Part shown: in pieces, positions 11,218 to 24,190 of the stretch | Numbering within the stretch: the stretch's first letter is position 1 | Layout of the letters: each line of letters opens with the position of its first letter | From: Taiwanofungus camphoratus | Lineage: Eukaryota; Basidiomycota; Agaricomycetes; Polyporales; Taiwanofungaceae | Direction of reading: 5' to 3' | Length of the DNA: 64,000 nt | Assembly (NCBI GenBank): GCA_003999685.1 | Contig: CP021222.1 | Location: 2,480,001-2,544,000 of the forward strand | Notes under the pieces: generated by a model | Database searches by the model: none | Told to the model about the DNA's origin: nothing | What the model saw: only the letters and a program-made list of their open reading frames with translations | Made by a program: the position numbers and the translations under genes

Positions 11218-13502
11218 CTAAGTCAAGGCTTGATTGACACATGTGAAAGGCCCTGGGAAGGTTCCAGCCCGATACCCTGCAACCGCGACCACGCGATGAT
11301 TAACAAGGTGAGAGAGGGAGTAAAGCAATGATTGGATCTCATGCATACCTTGAACAATACTGTCTATACTAGCGTACAAGCCCGCTACCATGATGAAGGC
11401 GCCCATCTACAGCGGAAGATGTCAGCAGAATGAGATTAGGGTTAGGGTTCAGGTCAGCTGTCCGTCATACCAGAATTATGAACGCCCAAAAGATAGTCTT
11501 CATCTTCTGCCTGGGAGTGCTCCACCGCTCGGAGGGTGGGGTGAGATGGAACCAGAAGATGCCCTATCCGCACGTTCGTCATGGTCCCTCACTACAAGAA
11601 TACAACACTCACGGAGATTCCATATGTGAACCAGCTACCGTGAACTTCAGCACGTCATTGTTATGCCGGTGTTCGCATGCACTCACCTTGCAAACAGAGA
11701 GCTGATAACGCCCAGCAAGTCGTTGAAGAACGGAATGCTGATGACGCGTCAGCAGCCTGAACATTGTAACGTAGGTCTGAATGAGGCTTACACCTCGGCA
11801 ATGACAAATGCTAAGGACCAGATCGCAATGCACAGGCCCACCCATGTGAGCCATCCAGTCCAGGAGTGCGATGTCATGTGTCGTGACTTCTGGCCGTTAC
11901 GACGGAATCTAGAGGTCCTCATTAATGCAACCTTCACTGTCATTAGGCAGCGACCTACATCCTGACAAATATCTGAAGAAAGTAGTAGATTCAACGTGGA
12001 TATGATTATCGTCGCGGTTCTCCAGGAAGGATAAACTCACCAATTTGGCACATACATGTCCATTAATTACACCAGCGATCATGATCGTCGGCAGGGCAAT
12101 CCCGTACGCGATCTTCCTCAGGACCGTCCCCGTGTTCCCCAGGGCAGGGGATATAGTATTGGACCCAGCATACGCATATACAACAATTCCGACGATAAGG
12201 TAGAGCGTCGTATCAGCTATTTGCAAGCAGTATAGAGCCTTCGAGAAATCCTGGATAACACGAAAAAGATAAACGTTACTCCCGCATGCGGTCTCATTGC
12301 GGCCTACCTCTGGTCTTTCCATTTCTGCAATGAATGTGAAGAAGCTGACATGACCTGCAGAAATTCGTTTAACTCTGCTTTGAAAGGCCAGTTGATCGCA
12401 CTACACACCAGCGTATGCGAAGATCTATTTCAAATCATAATGTGAGTTGCAAGCAATGTCTACCATAGGATGCGACTTACAACATCCGTTACAGACAAGA
12501 AAGCGCTCGCGAAGGTCAAGTCAACGTGCGTGGTGACACCCCCCTGGTGTCCTTTGACACCAACGCCTATCATAGTAATGAGAACCGCAGCTATCGGGGA
12601 GTCATCAGATACAAACGCATTGTCTTCGCCGTCACAGGTACGTACTAACAATGGAGGTAAATGAAGCGACGCTCAGATAAGAAATTCCGTTCAATGTACG
12701 TGGAACTGTGAGAACCAGACATATAATTGCTGATACCCCGGCCCAGAGGACGGAACAGGAAGCACCCGCGGTGACTGCGAGATGACTGGTAAGTATGAAA
12801 ATAACACTGCGGATGATGTGGAGCGATTACTCACTAGTGTCAAACGCAATCAGTCCGGTCAGGACATGACTGCCACAGACAAAGACCAAGAAAATGACCT
12901 GCGCGGCGCCCAAGACTTCACGCCCTATGGGCCCAGCAAGGATATATCCTGCATCTGCCATGTTGTGCACATGGGGATACCGCAATTTGAATAACCCGAT
13001 GAGGTAGCCTGTTGCAGTAGCGATAGCGCCCAAGCCCTGAGGGCCGGTATCAGCAGAAATTAACACGCGACAAGATCCAAATTTCCGTACTACGACCAGG
13101 ATAATACCCGCAACCATTCCAAGACTTGCGAAGACCGAAGGGATAGACAGGATCTTTGAATGGGCGTTGTAACTTTTGAATTTGGAACGAGGGCTAAGAT
13201 ACATACACCTAGCGATACCGTCTCTGCAAGCATGAGGGCGGCGGCTTTCCACCAGACCATGGTACGATACTTGACTGTGTACGCGAGCACACGGGTCAGG
13301 CCAGCAGCAACCCAGACATGCGCTACTCACTGTCTGCCCCCTTCTCATCTCCATAAACGTCGAAGTCATCCCCCGGCAATGCCTGAGTGTGGATGCCATC
13401 CTTAGAGTATGGAGCATGTCCGTCGTAGCTGCTGGCCCCACGACCCTCTGTTGACCGGCCGTGGTCAAGAGATGCTTGGGGATCCGCTGCCAAATTAGAC
13501 AT
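11218..13502 (-). CDS. AAAP-family amino-acid transporter (Avt/MTR type)
   Basis: About nine exons, about 470 residues. The soluble N-tail (MSNLAADPQASLDHGRSTEG... to GDEKGADI) precedes WWKAAALMLAETVSLGVLSL, the first helix signature of the AAAP/AVT family. It is followed by GYLIGLFKLRYPHVHNMADA, GAAQVIFLVFVCGSHVLTG, VFAYAGHVSFFTFIAEMERP and GIVVYAYAGSNTISPALG. The last exons give FWFHLTPPSERW and MGAFIMVAGLYASIDSIVQG, ending with PFTCVNQALT* at 11218. The family moves amino acids with protons across plasma or vacuolar membranes; substrate and membrane cannot be told from sequence. One intron contains a TTAGGGTTAGGGTT stretch. The frame survives splicing throughout, so the gene looks intact. 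Confidence 0.88.
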
Positions 13503-14447
13503 GCTAGAGGAAATCGCGGGTCGGGGTGCAGCTACTGCTCAGGGATGAGGCGAGTAGCAGGTGGGGGGAAGAGAAGAGAGGCGCGGTGGGGTCGCGTGCT
13601 GAACATCTTGACGAAGACCAGACTGAACCCGCCGCAGGATGAAGTCACCGCTGCCAAGTTAGCCTCAGCCGTAGCGCCTAAACTCTCCGCTCACTGCATC
13701 ATGTGATCGATCGTACGCTCGCTTGACGCGCGGGACAGTTTCTCGTCGATGGCAGCTCATGTTTCACCTTCACAACTGACGACAGTCACGACACAATGTA
13801 TTGGACTCATTGCAACACCCCACTGGCGAAGAAAGCAGACGCCAAATACTGCATTCTACTTGCAAAGAATCCGTCGTTCTAATCCCGATCAGTTAATTGG
13901 CAGCTCACAGAAGCCTGAGCGCTTTTTTTCTCGTCGGCCTGAAAAATTTCCGCTGTTTTTTCATCGCTGTAGAATTTGGAGCATGTGTAAATCAACCATC
14001 GCCAGTATGTCGCCATCGGAGGAAGTCGACTCGTTGTCGGCCGGCTTGCTCTCCAGTCTGCGAATCCCGTGATGAGTCAATGATCCTTTGTGGGTTGAAC
14101 GTTTCACTACAACATCATTCTCGACTGCGTCTGCACAGAACCAGTTTGCCAAGGCGTGCACAAGACACTCATACTACTCTCCGGTTGTATCGGGATTGAT
14201 CGCCGTTTTCCCGCTGGGAAATGAGAGCATTCGGTAAAATTTTAAGCTGGCCTCAAGCTTACGCATGCACTTGGAACGCTCACGAAATTCAATGCTTGCC
14301 ACATACCGTCCTTGGCACACCTCGTTACTCAGCTAAATGAGCTGCGAAGACGCGTTCGAAAATGAATTCGTTACAAACAGCATGCGTACAGATTTCTTGT
14401 GCGTCAAACGGATCACATCAGCATGAATCGATGTGCGGAAGTAACCG
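13503..14447. other. Intergenic, no supported gene
   Basis: Upstream of the transporter and downstream of the alpha-galactosidase gene. Frames of about 100 codons exist on the plus strand (13749-14072) without motifs. Confidence 0.5.
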
Positions 14448-17097
14448 TTACAAATCGTACGACGATCGTCCGGGTCCATTCAGATCCTTCCAATCCTGGG
14501 ACTCGTCGTAATATTTCGTCCCATTCTCACTCATGCACCACCACGTTCGAGCACAAGGGGGGTAGAGTCCTGCCGGCTCGTCGCCCGCGTCCTGCAGCAA
14601 AAGTGCGACCACACCGTGTGGAGGCACAGCATGTGCAGTGATGTTTCTTACGGCAGTTCCGTTGTCGGTGTGTGTCCAGAGATCCTGCAGAAGACACAAG
14701 AAACAGTAAGGCCTGTCAGGCCTGTATTCGAACAGTTCACTGGCATCTGGACGTCGCTTACGCGGACTGAGTACTGCCTTCCAGCCCTGATCCAGGGAGA
14801 CTCCGTTAAATTGAAGAACATATCTGCCGGCTCATTCAGAGTGTTCAACTTCAGGAATGTAAATTAAAATCATGTTCCTGCTGTATTCGAGTGAAGGGAA
14901 ACACAAGAACTCACGAGCATGAACACAGTCCCGTTCTCACTTTCGCCACTCCAGTATTGCGCGGGGTGGGTGGAGTTGCTCGTCCAATCCGGCTATGGAT
15001 GACCAAGGCAGCTCGGTATCCTGAGCTGAGCGACAGGACTGCACACTCACATTCAGCCCCCATCGGAATGGACTGATACTCGTGCCGACAACCGGGTCCT
15101 GATTGATTGTAATAATCCCTCGGTTCATGAGAATCTCTAGAGTCTCATGCGTCACCCGCGAAAGCTGATACAATTGGAAGAGGACCCTGAGAAGCAAATT
15201 CCATGAAGACCGAATACGCGCAATACCTACATCAGTTCCAACGAGGAGCGGAGACTTCATGAGGGCCCATGCGGTGAAATGGGACTTGGCTTCGTCATAT
15301 GTGAGGTCGCCATTACCGCTGTATTCATTGTCAGACACACCCATCCAAGTATACGTGAATTAAACATGGCTGACTCACACCTCCAGCTACCATATATTCG
15401 GAGATAGATATAACCAGTGTGTAACAACGTGCAAGAACAAACTCACTATATCCATGTCATTGTGCCCGTAAAAATCGGACGCCCATGTGATGAAAGAATT
15501 CCTATAAAACGTTAACGTCACGCATGTTAGTATCGGAGAATATGCCTGTAATCCGATCTGACTGGTTGAGAATGTTGGTCACGGAGTGCCAGGTAGGTTC
15601 TATGACAAATATCATGATATGAGGTCGACAAAGTCACTCATGCCTTCTTCACTTACCAATATCGCCTGTAGTCTGGTTGCGACGGAGTGTGATGAGCGTT
15701 GAGACAAGGAGAGGGAAATCATGAAGCGCGCACTCTCCAACTTTGACTAAACCGCTTGGCCCAGAGCCACGGTTGCTCCTAAATTATCGTAGTTGCAGAT
15801 TTGTTCCCTTGCCATCGGATTCAATATTATGCAGCATACCTCACCCCATTCACAAAGGGAAAACAACAGCGGGGGCTTTCCGGAAGACTTGGCAAGCTCG
15901 GCGATGGCATCCGCCATTCGTTTGTATTCTGCGGAGACGAACGAGTATGTATGAAACCGTAGGAGGAGAAAGAAGACAGCCTGAACATACTCCCCATGAT
16001 CCCTTCCTTGACAATGCCGTCGAATGGAACTGTTCATTATGCCATAGCGTCATGGAAGTCATCAATGTCTGAATCGTGGTTGATCTGCCTACCTGCACAA
16101 TTATCGTACCTACAGAGGATCTTTTGAGAAACCCCACCTATGGGAACTCAGGGATGACTTACTTTAGGAGGTCGAATCCCCATTCTTCCTGGAACAGTTT
16201 AGCATCCCTATAGAAGCCATATAAATGTCAGAATGAAGGTCGCGCATATACAACGGTCTGACATACCTCGCTTCATTCTGGAAGGAACCCGGGTACAGTG
16301 CGCAAGTGAACCACCCCGAATCGCTATACTATTCACGTCAAGAAGTATAAGGCGATCGAATTTCATAGAAACATTGTAACCCACAATTCCAGCAGTGCTT
16401 AGAGTAGAGAAGAATGCGCGTAAACAGATGTCTAATCAAAATAAACAAGACAGCCTGCTCACAGGCCAAGTGCGTGGATCTGATCAGTCAGATTTCTCAT
16501 TCCTGACGCAAAGCGGATTTTATCTGCCACAAGAGAGCTGGCTAGGAAGAACGAAGAAAAATGGTAGAATTTTTGCTCTTTGCGTACCAGCGACGATGTC
16601 ACCTGCAGCACTGCGGTTCTTCTCTGAATAGCAGTCATCTATATTGACGCTGGTATAGCCAAGATCCTAGCATTTTCATTTCATTAGAAATGTTTTTACA
16701 ATGATCCAGAAAAAACCTATACAGCAAGGCCGAGCGACTTCATGAGCTGCGCCGTTTGCAAAATCACAGTTTCGTTGATGTCACACTAGCGCATCAAATG
16801 AGAGACGGAAACACCAATATGGGCGTATCCGTACGTGATAGGCATTCCAAGCTACAATAACAGTAACTTCAGTACAGTCTCAATGTCGGATTACATAAGC
16901 TCTGTCGTACTGTTATAGCCCATGTCTTGTACACAGAACGTAGCGAGCGGTGAGAAATTTTGTGAAGGCGCTGCATATCGTGCGTGCATACCTGGTAAGC
17001 GACCGACGCGATGATCGACAACGCTGATGCTTGGAGACTTGGTGAAGACGCCCCAGTATGATATGGCAGCAGCAAGCCCTAGAATCGATACTATCAT
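14448..17097 (-). CDS. Alpha-galactosidase, glycoside hydrolase family 27, secreted
   Basis: Very fragmented gene (about 16 exons) that splices to one intact frame of about 440 residues. The start at 17097 gives MIVSILGLAAAIS, a signal-like helix. The core reads RLPDMGYNTWNAYHCDINE, SVNIDDCYSEKNRSAAGD, LTAGIYSDSGWFTC, then KYDNC, whose Asp is the GH27 nucleophile. CEWGEQPWLWAKRFSQSW then RTTGDI follows, whose Asp is the acid/base. DMDILEVGNGDLTYDE, SPLLVGTD and NRGIITINQDP come next. A C-terminal beta-domain (NEPADMFFNLTESPWIRAG, LWTHTDNGTAVRN) ends SSYDL*. A 17-base exon (16835-16851) and an 8-base exon (15379-15386) are needed for continuity. It removes terminal alpha-galactose from plant galactomannans and raffinose sugars. 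Confidence 0.93.
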
Positions 17098-20000
17098 AAA
17101 TGTAGACGTCCTGAAGGTACTGCCAACTGCCGCTACTAGAATTTTAAGATCATAACGTATCAAAAGAACGTGAGGTGTAACAGTACCATTTCGCGGCCTT
17201 CTGTCAGAAGGAAGAATCAACAAATGGTCCCTGCCGTGGGCTTTCGAACCAGCTGTGAGTGTTTCCGGACGGGTATGAAGCGGTGCCAAAAGTGTCCATT
17301 TCGACCGAGGGTATTCGCCAGTAATCATGGCTAGTCAACAGACGAATGATCAGTCGTAAGAGACCTTCTTGAACATACAAGCAACGACTTCCGAAGTGCA
17401 AGAGGTCGTCGTTAGGATCTTGGTGCGGCCTGGCACGCGGGCCGACATGCACATCCGATGACGTTCGAAATAATAGTTGACCGATTTGGGAAACTTTCCC
17501 CACACTTCCCGAATAGGCAAGCGGAAGATCTGCTTTCGACCTGAACATTCAGTGTTTTTGCTCTAGTTGCTTTGCAGTGCGCTGTTGCGAATGTTCTGTC
17601 AGTTTGAAGCAGTCTCATAGCATCACCTCACTGTTGATGGCATGGCATTCACCTGTATCAGCGTACCCTCAACAAATGTCCATACCACATCGAAATCCCT
17701 TCTGTTTACCTTCCAGCAAAATTTTTGTAATGCCACTAGTTCATCCGTTGAGCTCAGAGATATCGTACAGACATCTGGATGCTTTTGCAATAGCTTACGC
17801 GAGGGTCTTATCTCAAAGTTCAAGTGCGCATCGTGTCATATGCATAGCTATGCGTTGTTCTGGATTTCAGAATAGCTCCTTGGAGTGGCAGGCTTGCGAA
17901 CAGTGAGCATGGGTTATAATGTGCTGACTTTGGCGACTCGAGGCGCATGGCTATGGTGAGTGCAGTGAGGGAACGGGGTGCCAACTCTAGTACATCGGAA
18001 TTCGCGCCGTTGCCGACGGATCTACAAGCATTCAGACCATCATGACACGGATGTCTGAACAAGAGAGGATCAGCTGCTCGCTACTCAGGTACGATAGGGC
18101 GTGTATGCAGGCTGCTCATGCATCTATGACTGTTCTCTTACGCAGAACGGTATCTTATCTCGCCCGCATCTTCCTTGAATTTAGATCTATTACTCAAATC
18201 TGGATCACAGACCCCTCTCGGTCCTTACGGGCCTACTGCACCCCAGTCTAGGTTCACCTCGAGGACATCATGGACGCTCGCTAGACAATTCGACCACTAG
18301 TACTAGATCATGCTCAGTCCATATCTCGGCTAAGATAAGATTCAAAGGGTACGATCGCTGATCAGCCCTACGTTCCTGGTCAGCTGTATGCTATGGAGAT
18401 CAACCAAACGGTCCGCAGAAAACAGTGTGTAGACTGGTGACGAATGCTTGCCAGGAGGTAGAGGAGGCCCATGGGCCGACTTACGCCACTGGCCAGAGCT
18501 CTGAAGTCACAATAAGGCCGTTACCCGAGGAATCCCCATCGGATGAGCACATCATGACGTTGGGAAAGCACCGGTCAGCGGGCAGGCACGCTTCCATTTG
18601 AGAGAATATTCCGATAAAATGCGGCAAAATCAGGTAATACCAGGCGTGTAGCTGCGAGTTCTTGCCGTCACGCATGTGTGCAGGCAGGCAGAAGGAATGG
18701 CGAAGCATTCCTGGAAGAAAGGACAAGACGGCGATCAGTACAAGCGAGACGACGAGTGACTTTCATCATTTGATATCCTGGATTTCCTTCGACCTCTTGC
18801 CGCCCCAAGGTGGCCATTGCCATGCTGCCATCACGAAGACCAAAAAGCAGGGCTCGTTACCGTTCTCATCAGCTCGCAAGCGAAGGCGATGACGATCAGT
18901 TGACAATGAAGGAGGGAAGTGAACTGGAAGTGCCAGACCTGCTCCTTCTGATTCTATTTTTTCACAAGGAGAGTGCAATTTGGTCGTCATTTTGATCGGT
19001 GGACTCTGTAAATACAACTAGCTGTCGTCATTTGGCCGGACACCTTGATTGACAGGTCACGGAGAATCCCGGTTTTGATTTACACATGAAGTCCTAAAGC
19101 ACTCCCGTCAGGCCAAAGCTCATGACGATTACGAATCGACTGCCGGCAAACGCGACACGCTCCATCTGAACGGTGTATTGTGGATGCGGCCATCACCAGC
19201 GACCATCACGAGATCAGACCTGCCCCTCGAACATGAATGCGAATCGGTGCGAGAACGCGACCCTCACCACATCCCCCACACAAAAGACATGAGGAAGATA
19301 AGGACTTCCCCGCCCCACAGCTTGCGCGAGGCAGTGAGTGACGAGATGGGGCTTCGTCAGACTCGCGAATGTGCCGGAGCAGTTGTTCATGCTAAAAAGC
19401 CGTGCCCCTAGGAAACCAGGGCACCCACGCGTGTATGGGTCTACATCAGGCTCGGTTGTATGTCCCCGTGCGGAGATTAGACAGACAATCACAGGTTCAC
19501 TCACGTTAGACTCTCAAATGGAAATAGGTCCCGATAGCTAATGATACTATAGGCAGATCGCTGTCGCTGCACATGTCAGGAGCTCAGTGCAACGTACACG
19601 AACTGTGGCGTGCCCTTAGCACTTCCGTGCCATAGACCTATTGCACAACCCTGCGAAGTCAGAGGTCAAGCGTGTTGTGGTGATAAGGAATAGGCAACAA
19701 GCCACGAAACCGGCCGTATGGGAACACACCTACGTAGGCGAGATTGATAGTCCGGGGGAGCAGGGACTACGGCAGGACCTCCGTGTGTCCGCTCGTTTTC
19801 CCGGGGGGAGAACAAGTCGAACGCACGGAGGTTCTGCCGGGGCCGCAGTGCATATCTATCTATATCGCTGTCGCGCTGGTGTCGTGAGGCCCGCGGTTGG
19901 GTTTGTTCCAATGGGGCTTCGGAGTTCCCAAGGCGGATGTCCGAGAGTTATTCATATCGCACTACGAGAGCAGAAAGACAGTCTTGTCGTGTACGACCTC

Positions 20001-23000
20001 CGATTTGCATATGTGACCTACTGCTAGAGAATGACAGCGTATATTTTGCGAATTCTGTCACGCGACCGTTGCGTTTGTGCCAACTGGCATAGCAATGCTT
20101 TGATGCCCTCACAAAGTGAGCGGTAGCTTGGAACATCTGTTGAAGCGGATAGATGTACCGGGCTCTGTATTGTTCACGCAGAACCTGGCCCGAAAACGGA
20201 TTGTCTCCGCACCACTCGTCGATGTTCGTCCGCTATCGAACGGCGCTGATCGTTCGAGGTCTATTCGAGAAGCGAGTATGCAAGGCGCTGCATCCAAACG
20301 AACAATCGCTGAGCACGCACCTAACCAAGCTCGAGATGAACACCGCTTCCGTATACGATGCATGTCTTGCACCATTCGCAGTTGAGTGACCTTCCAGAAA
20401 TCGGGTCTACAGCGCGCCACTAGATATCGCCAACAGCAAGACCGTTCTCCTTCCGCCAGAGTTAACTCCAGACAGTTCGGATGCTCACCGAGGGCCTCCC
20501 AGACAGCATGACAAGACAAGACAATAAGCAGATGGGTCGCGATAGTTGGGATATCAAGATCGATGACACCGCCGTGACCGTGCGCGGCACTTGCTTGAGG
20601 GGGGATCTGAGATGAGAATGTGCGCACACCAGGACCGATCGAGGCGATATCGTGCAATCTGGAAGGGCAGAAGAAGCTGAGAAACAGGTGCGGCGGGCCC
20701 ACTGCACGCGGCTTATGAGTACCGAGTCAGCGAGAGCGTGTCGGAAGGAGCTTGGGCGAGCGGCGATATCGATGTGGCGCAGGCCAACGTTGGTGAGTAC
20801 GTTGAACGTGAACACAGGATCCGGGAGGAAGCTTTGGTCTGCTGAACCTAATAGCTTGAACCTAGTGACAGAGGCGCCATCCACAGCTGTGCCGCATAGT
20901 CGTGATATTAATTGCCATTCAGACGTAGTGAGAACAGGGGCGCTGCGTGCCCTGATATCGAATTTCATTTGACAGGCCAAGCATATGCATCCGCGCAGTC
21001 AGTTTCCTACTACACGTACATGTGCGCTGCGCACATCTTGCAGTGTGCAGCTGCACGGCGACCACTATAGCTATCTGTGCCCATACGATCGCTAACTGGC
21101 CTCACCTGGATATCACGGGGCAAGCGCAGCCAGCAGCAGACCGGATCCGGGAGATATACGAACGTTCGCGCGACATACATTAATGCGCATCTATGAGCAC
21201 GGAGGTTCATGCACATGATGAGCCGCGATACACGCCTGCAGCGACGCAGGCACATCGATGAGGCCTAGCGCTGCGAAAGGCACGGGCACAGCCGCCCTCT
21301 CCGCACCCGCGAATCGAGCAAATCGCCGTCGGCCCTTCCTCCTCCATCTAGTCAAGGCACGCATTGCCCCCGCGCATCTAGCATCCAGCCGGGAGCGCCG
21401 GCCCAGCGGTTTCCGGATGCGGAGAGAACTGCCGGGCGAGCCCGCGTCCGCGTTACCCAGTGCTAACGAAGAGTCCCAACCCGGGAGATGAAGCTTCGCG
21501 CGTGGTCAGCCGGGCCAGGTCAGGCGCCTGCGGAGTCTCCGAGAAGGGCGGCGCGTGCACGCGTCCCCTGCGCGTCTGTGGCTCAGGCTCACCTGGTTGC
21601 GAGTGGCCCGCAGCGCGTGCCCTGGGCGCCTGGACGTGCGAGCGGCGGGCGACGCGGATTGGATGGTGGGCGACGTCCACGCGTGCGGTGGGAAGATGTG
21701 CACGAACGGGGACGCGCTTCTGCTGACTGGATCGCGTGGACGCGCGCTGGGAACGTGGCCGATGTGGTCGCGCTGCTCGCGGCGACGCGTCTGCGTCCCG
21801 TGCGTGTGTCTGCTGTGGGGGCTGCTATGGATGTGGTCGCCGGCGACGCCGCTGCGGCGTGGATCGGAACAGGACGCATTCGGTGCGTGGGTCTTCCGCT
21901 CTCGCCAGCCATGCTCAGGCTGTCCAGCGCTTCCACGACGACGCAGCTCCTCAGGGCTGATCCTTGCTCGCCGGGCGAAGTCGCGTCGAAGCACGCCGAC
22001 GCCAACGGCGGCACCACGATGTGCAGTGGCACCAGTCGCCACGGCGAGCCACAGCACGCGCTTGCCTGCGTGTCCCCCTCGTCTGCACGGCTTCCCATCG
22101 TGCGTGGACGCGAGGACGCGAAGCAGAAGGAGCACTGGGAATCGGGGGACGGATCGGGGGAATACGAGATGCGGCTGGTAGCGCTCGGAGTTGCAAAGAT
22201 ACGATGGCAGATTAGGTACGCGAAGCCTCCCTGCGCCTGGGCGACGCCACAGCTAAAAGTGTCCGCGAAGCCTGCTGCTATGATGGGGGGGCCAGGCTGG
22301 GAGGCCGGGGCGCTTCGAGGCGCCACGGCCACGGCTTGTAGCTGAGAAGAACGGCATGCCAGCCCCCGCGAAAACTAGTGGGAGGGACACTAGTTGCCTA
22401 GGCGCTGCGAGTGAGCACTGAGCAGGCCGAACGAGCCTGTGCGCCCGGTCTAGACAGGACCAGTGAAGCCAATGGGAAGAGGGGAAGGCGAGAAGATGCA
22501 TCTCGTGTGTCGTGTGCATCGAGATGGGGCACTCATTCGCTATCACGGGGGAACTACACGTCCGTTCAGTGATCGCGCGAATTTGGTTATCAGCAGCTTG
22601 CTGTTACTATTATTGCTAAATAACGTTCTGTCAGTGCTGGCAGTGAACTCTGCCCTAATGGATGTGGCTGGCTAGTGCGAGGCCTGGGGACACCTGCATT
22701 CCATCGAGAACCGGGCTGTTCACTCACCGGCTGATATAGGAGCTGTGCACGACACAGTAGGGGTAATTCTGCGAATGCGGAATGCCATCTACGAGATAAG
22801 ATTACAGGACGCAGCACGGCGGGTACGCTATGAGCCTATGATGCTATCGTCCCGCGAGCAGTACATGCAGTCTGAGCGTAAGCCGGATACCGCGATAGGA
22901 AGAGATGCGCGGGCGTCAGAAGGGTGGGGGCATTACTCGGGTGGAATAAGTATGGATTCCAAGGCCGTGAACATCGGTCTCGGCGTAATAGAAAGGCAAA

Positions 23001-24190
23001 TCGATGCAGTATCTAGCCGCCTGCGCCTGGGCGTCCGACGGTGCACCGTATGGCACCCTGGGCGATCCATGGACATCGGCGACAGAAATTGAGGAAGAAG
23101 CGGGGGGGTGGAGGGTGGCGACATGAGTCAAGATATGACTAGGCAGTCGGAGGCGATGGCTGGGGAGTATGCGTCAGCGAATGGTGCGAGGGCGAGGAGG
23201 GATCAGGTGCTGCTGATGCATCCTGGCAACATGGGGAGCCCAGGGCCGAGAAGGATATATCAGCGAGCGAGAGGACGATCCGCGAACGCTGTCGAATGAC
23301 CGGGGCGATGACCAAGGCGGAGGAGATTCTGGAAATAGAAATCGAACACGTGGGCAAAAATTAGAGTAGTCGGCCGAGGAAACATGTGCCGGGCTCGGGC
23401 GGGTAGGCGCGAGTTCCGAATGGGGGGGATATGTTCGGAGTCGGATGGGGACGGCCGCGATGCCGGAGAGGCAGGATGCCGATTGGAGGGCTGCCGGGGT
23501 GACTCGTCATCTGTGCGATTTTCGCATGTGCAGGCTGGAGGGGTGCACAAGGGGTGCGGGGGATCACGGGGGCGTCCAGGCGAGGGAGAGAGAAGACAGA
23601 GAGAGGGCGATGTGCAGGCGACAGCGAGGCAGAAGTGGTGGCGCGGCGTGACGGGAGAGAGGGCAGGAAATGGATATCCAGTGCGGAGGTGACGATAATA
23701 TTTATTTTGGGGAATGAGCGTGGGAGGCGATAAAGGGCAGTGCCGAGTGGGCGGCAGTGGGAGACGCGTTCGAGGCGGCGAGCCACAGCGTGTGGTTGGC
23801 TGAGATTTGACGAGCTGATTACGCAACCGTCCGACTCGACATCCACAGCGTGGTGGGTGATCTCAATGGGTGATCTCACCTCCCGCACCCGTAATGGTCA
23901 CCTTTCTATATAACTCTCTCCGATTATCGTCCCCCACGCGCCAGTCCCTCCGAGCCTCGCTCTCCCCTCCCTATCGTCGTCCCCTCGACCACCTCCCCCC
24001 TTTCTCCCCCTCCTCCTCCTCCTCCTTCCCGCGTCTCCCGGCCCGTGCCACTTCCAAAGCAACCATCGCCTAACCGGTATAAAGTCCCCGGCTTCCCAAC
24101 CAGCCCAAGCCACTAGTCACTTTTGCCGAGCTTTGTTCCGCCCTCTCGCTTCTTAAACCGCAGCCACAGCTCCTCTTCTCCCCCACCGCC
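17098..24190. other. Long gene-poor region
   Basis: About 7.1 kb without a gene I can defend. 17.1-21.2 kb is near 50% GC; minus-strand frames at 17204-17548, 18481-18726 and 20109-20980 are open for 80-200 codons but contain no known motif and do not splice into a recognisable protein. 21.25-22.4 kb is very GC-rich and open on both strands at once, which reflects composition. From 23.1 kb the plus strand is purine-rich, then switches to pyrimidine-rich before the gene at 24191. A 17-base perfect palindrome lies at 21020-21036. Confidence 0.5.
23907..24083 (+). promoter_or_regulatory. Promoter of the His-rich gene: two TATA-like boxes and a CT tract
   Basis: TATATAA at 23907-23913 and TATAAA at 24078-24083. 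Between them is a long pyrimidine-rich tract with a CCT repeat near 24010-24030, typical of strongly expressed fungal promoters. The second box is 108 bases before the start codon. Confidence 0.45.

Noticed and set aside
16780-16930. Alpha-galactosidase considered a pseudogene because the frame breaks after MGYN
   Set aside because: Inclusion of the 17-base exon restores the exact GH27 signature, and all later exons are intact.
20109-20980. Two overlapping minus-strand frames of about 170-200 codons, considered as an F-box-like gene
   Set aside because: No F-box motif, no intron pair joins the frames, and the leucine pattern is not regular enough.
21020-21036. Perfect 17-base palindrome (atgtgcgctgcgcacat)
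   Set aside because: Too short and isolated to assign as an operator or terminator in a fungal genome.
21488-22345. 285-codon plus frame, with 247- and 209-codon minus frames over the same bases
   Set aside because: All appear together in extremely GC-rich sequence, where stops are rare on both strands. No motif, no splice structure and low-complexity Arg/Ala/Pro composition.
23260-23888. Pro/Ser/Arg-rich minus frames of 175 and 188 codons
   Set aside because: Product of the purine/pyrimidine bias; two frames are open at once with the same composition and no motif.
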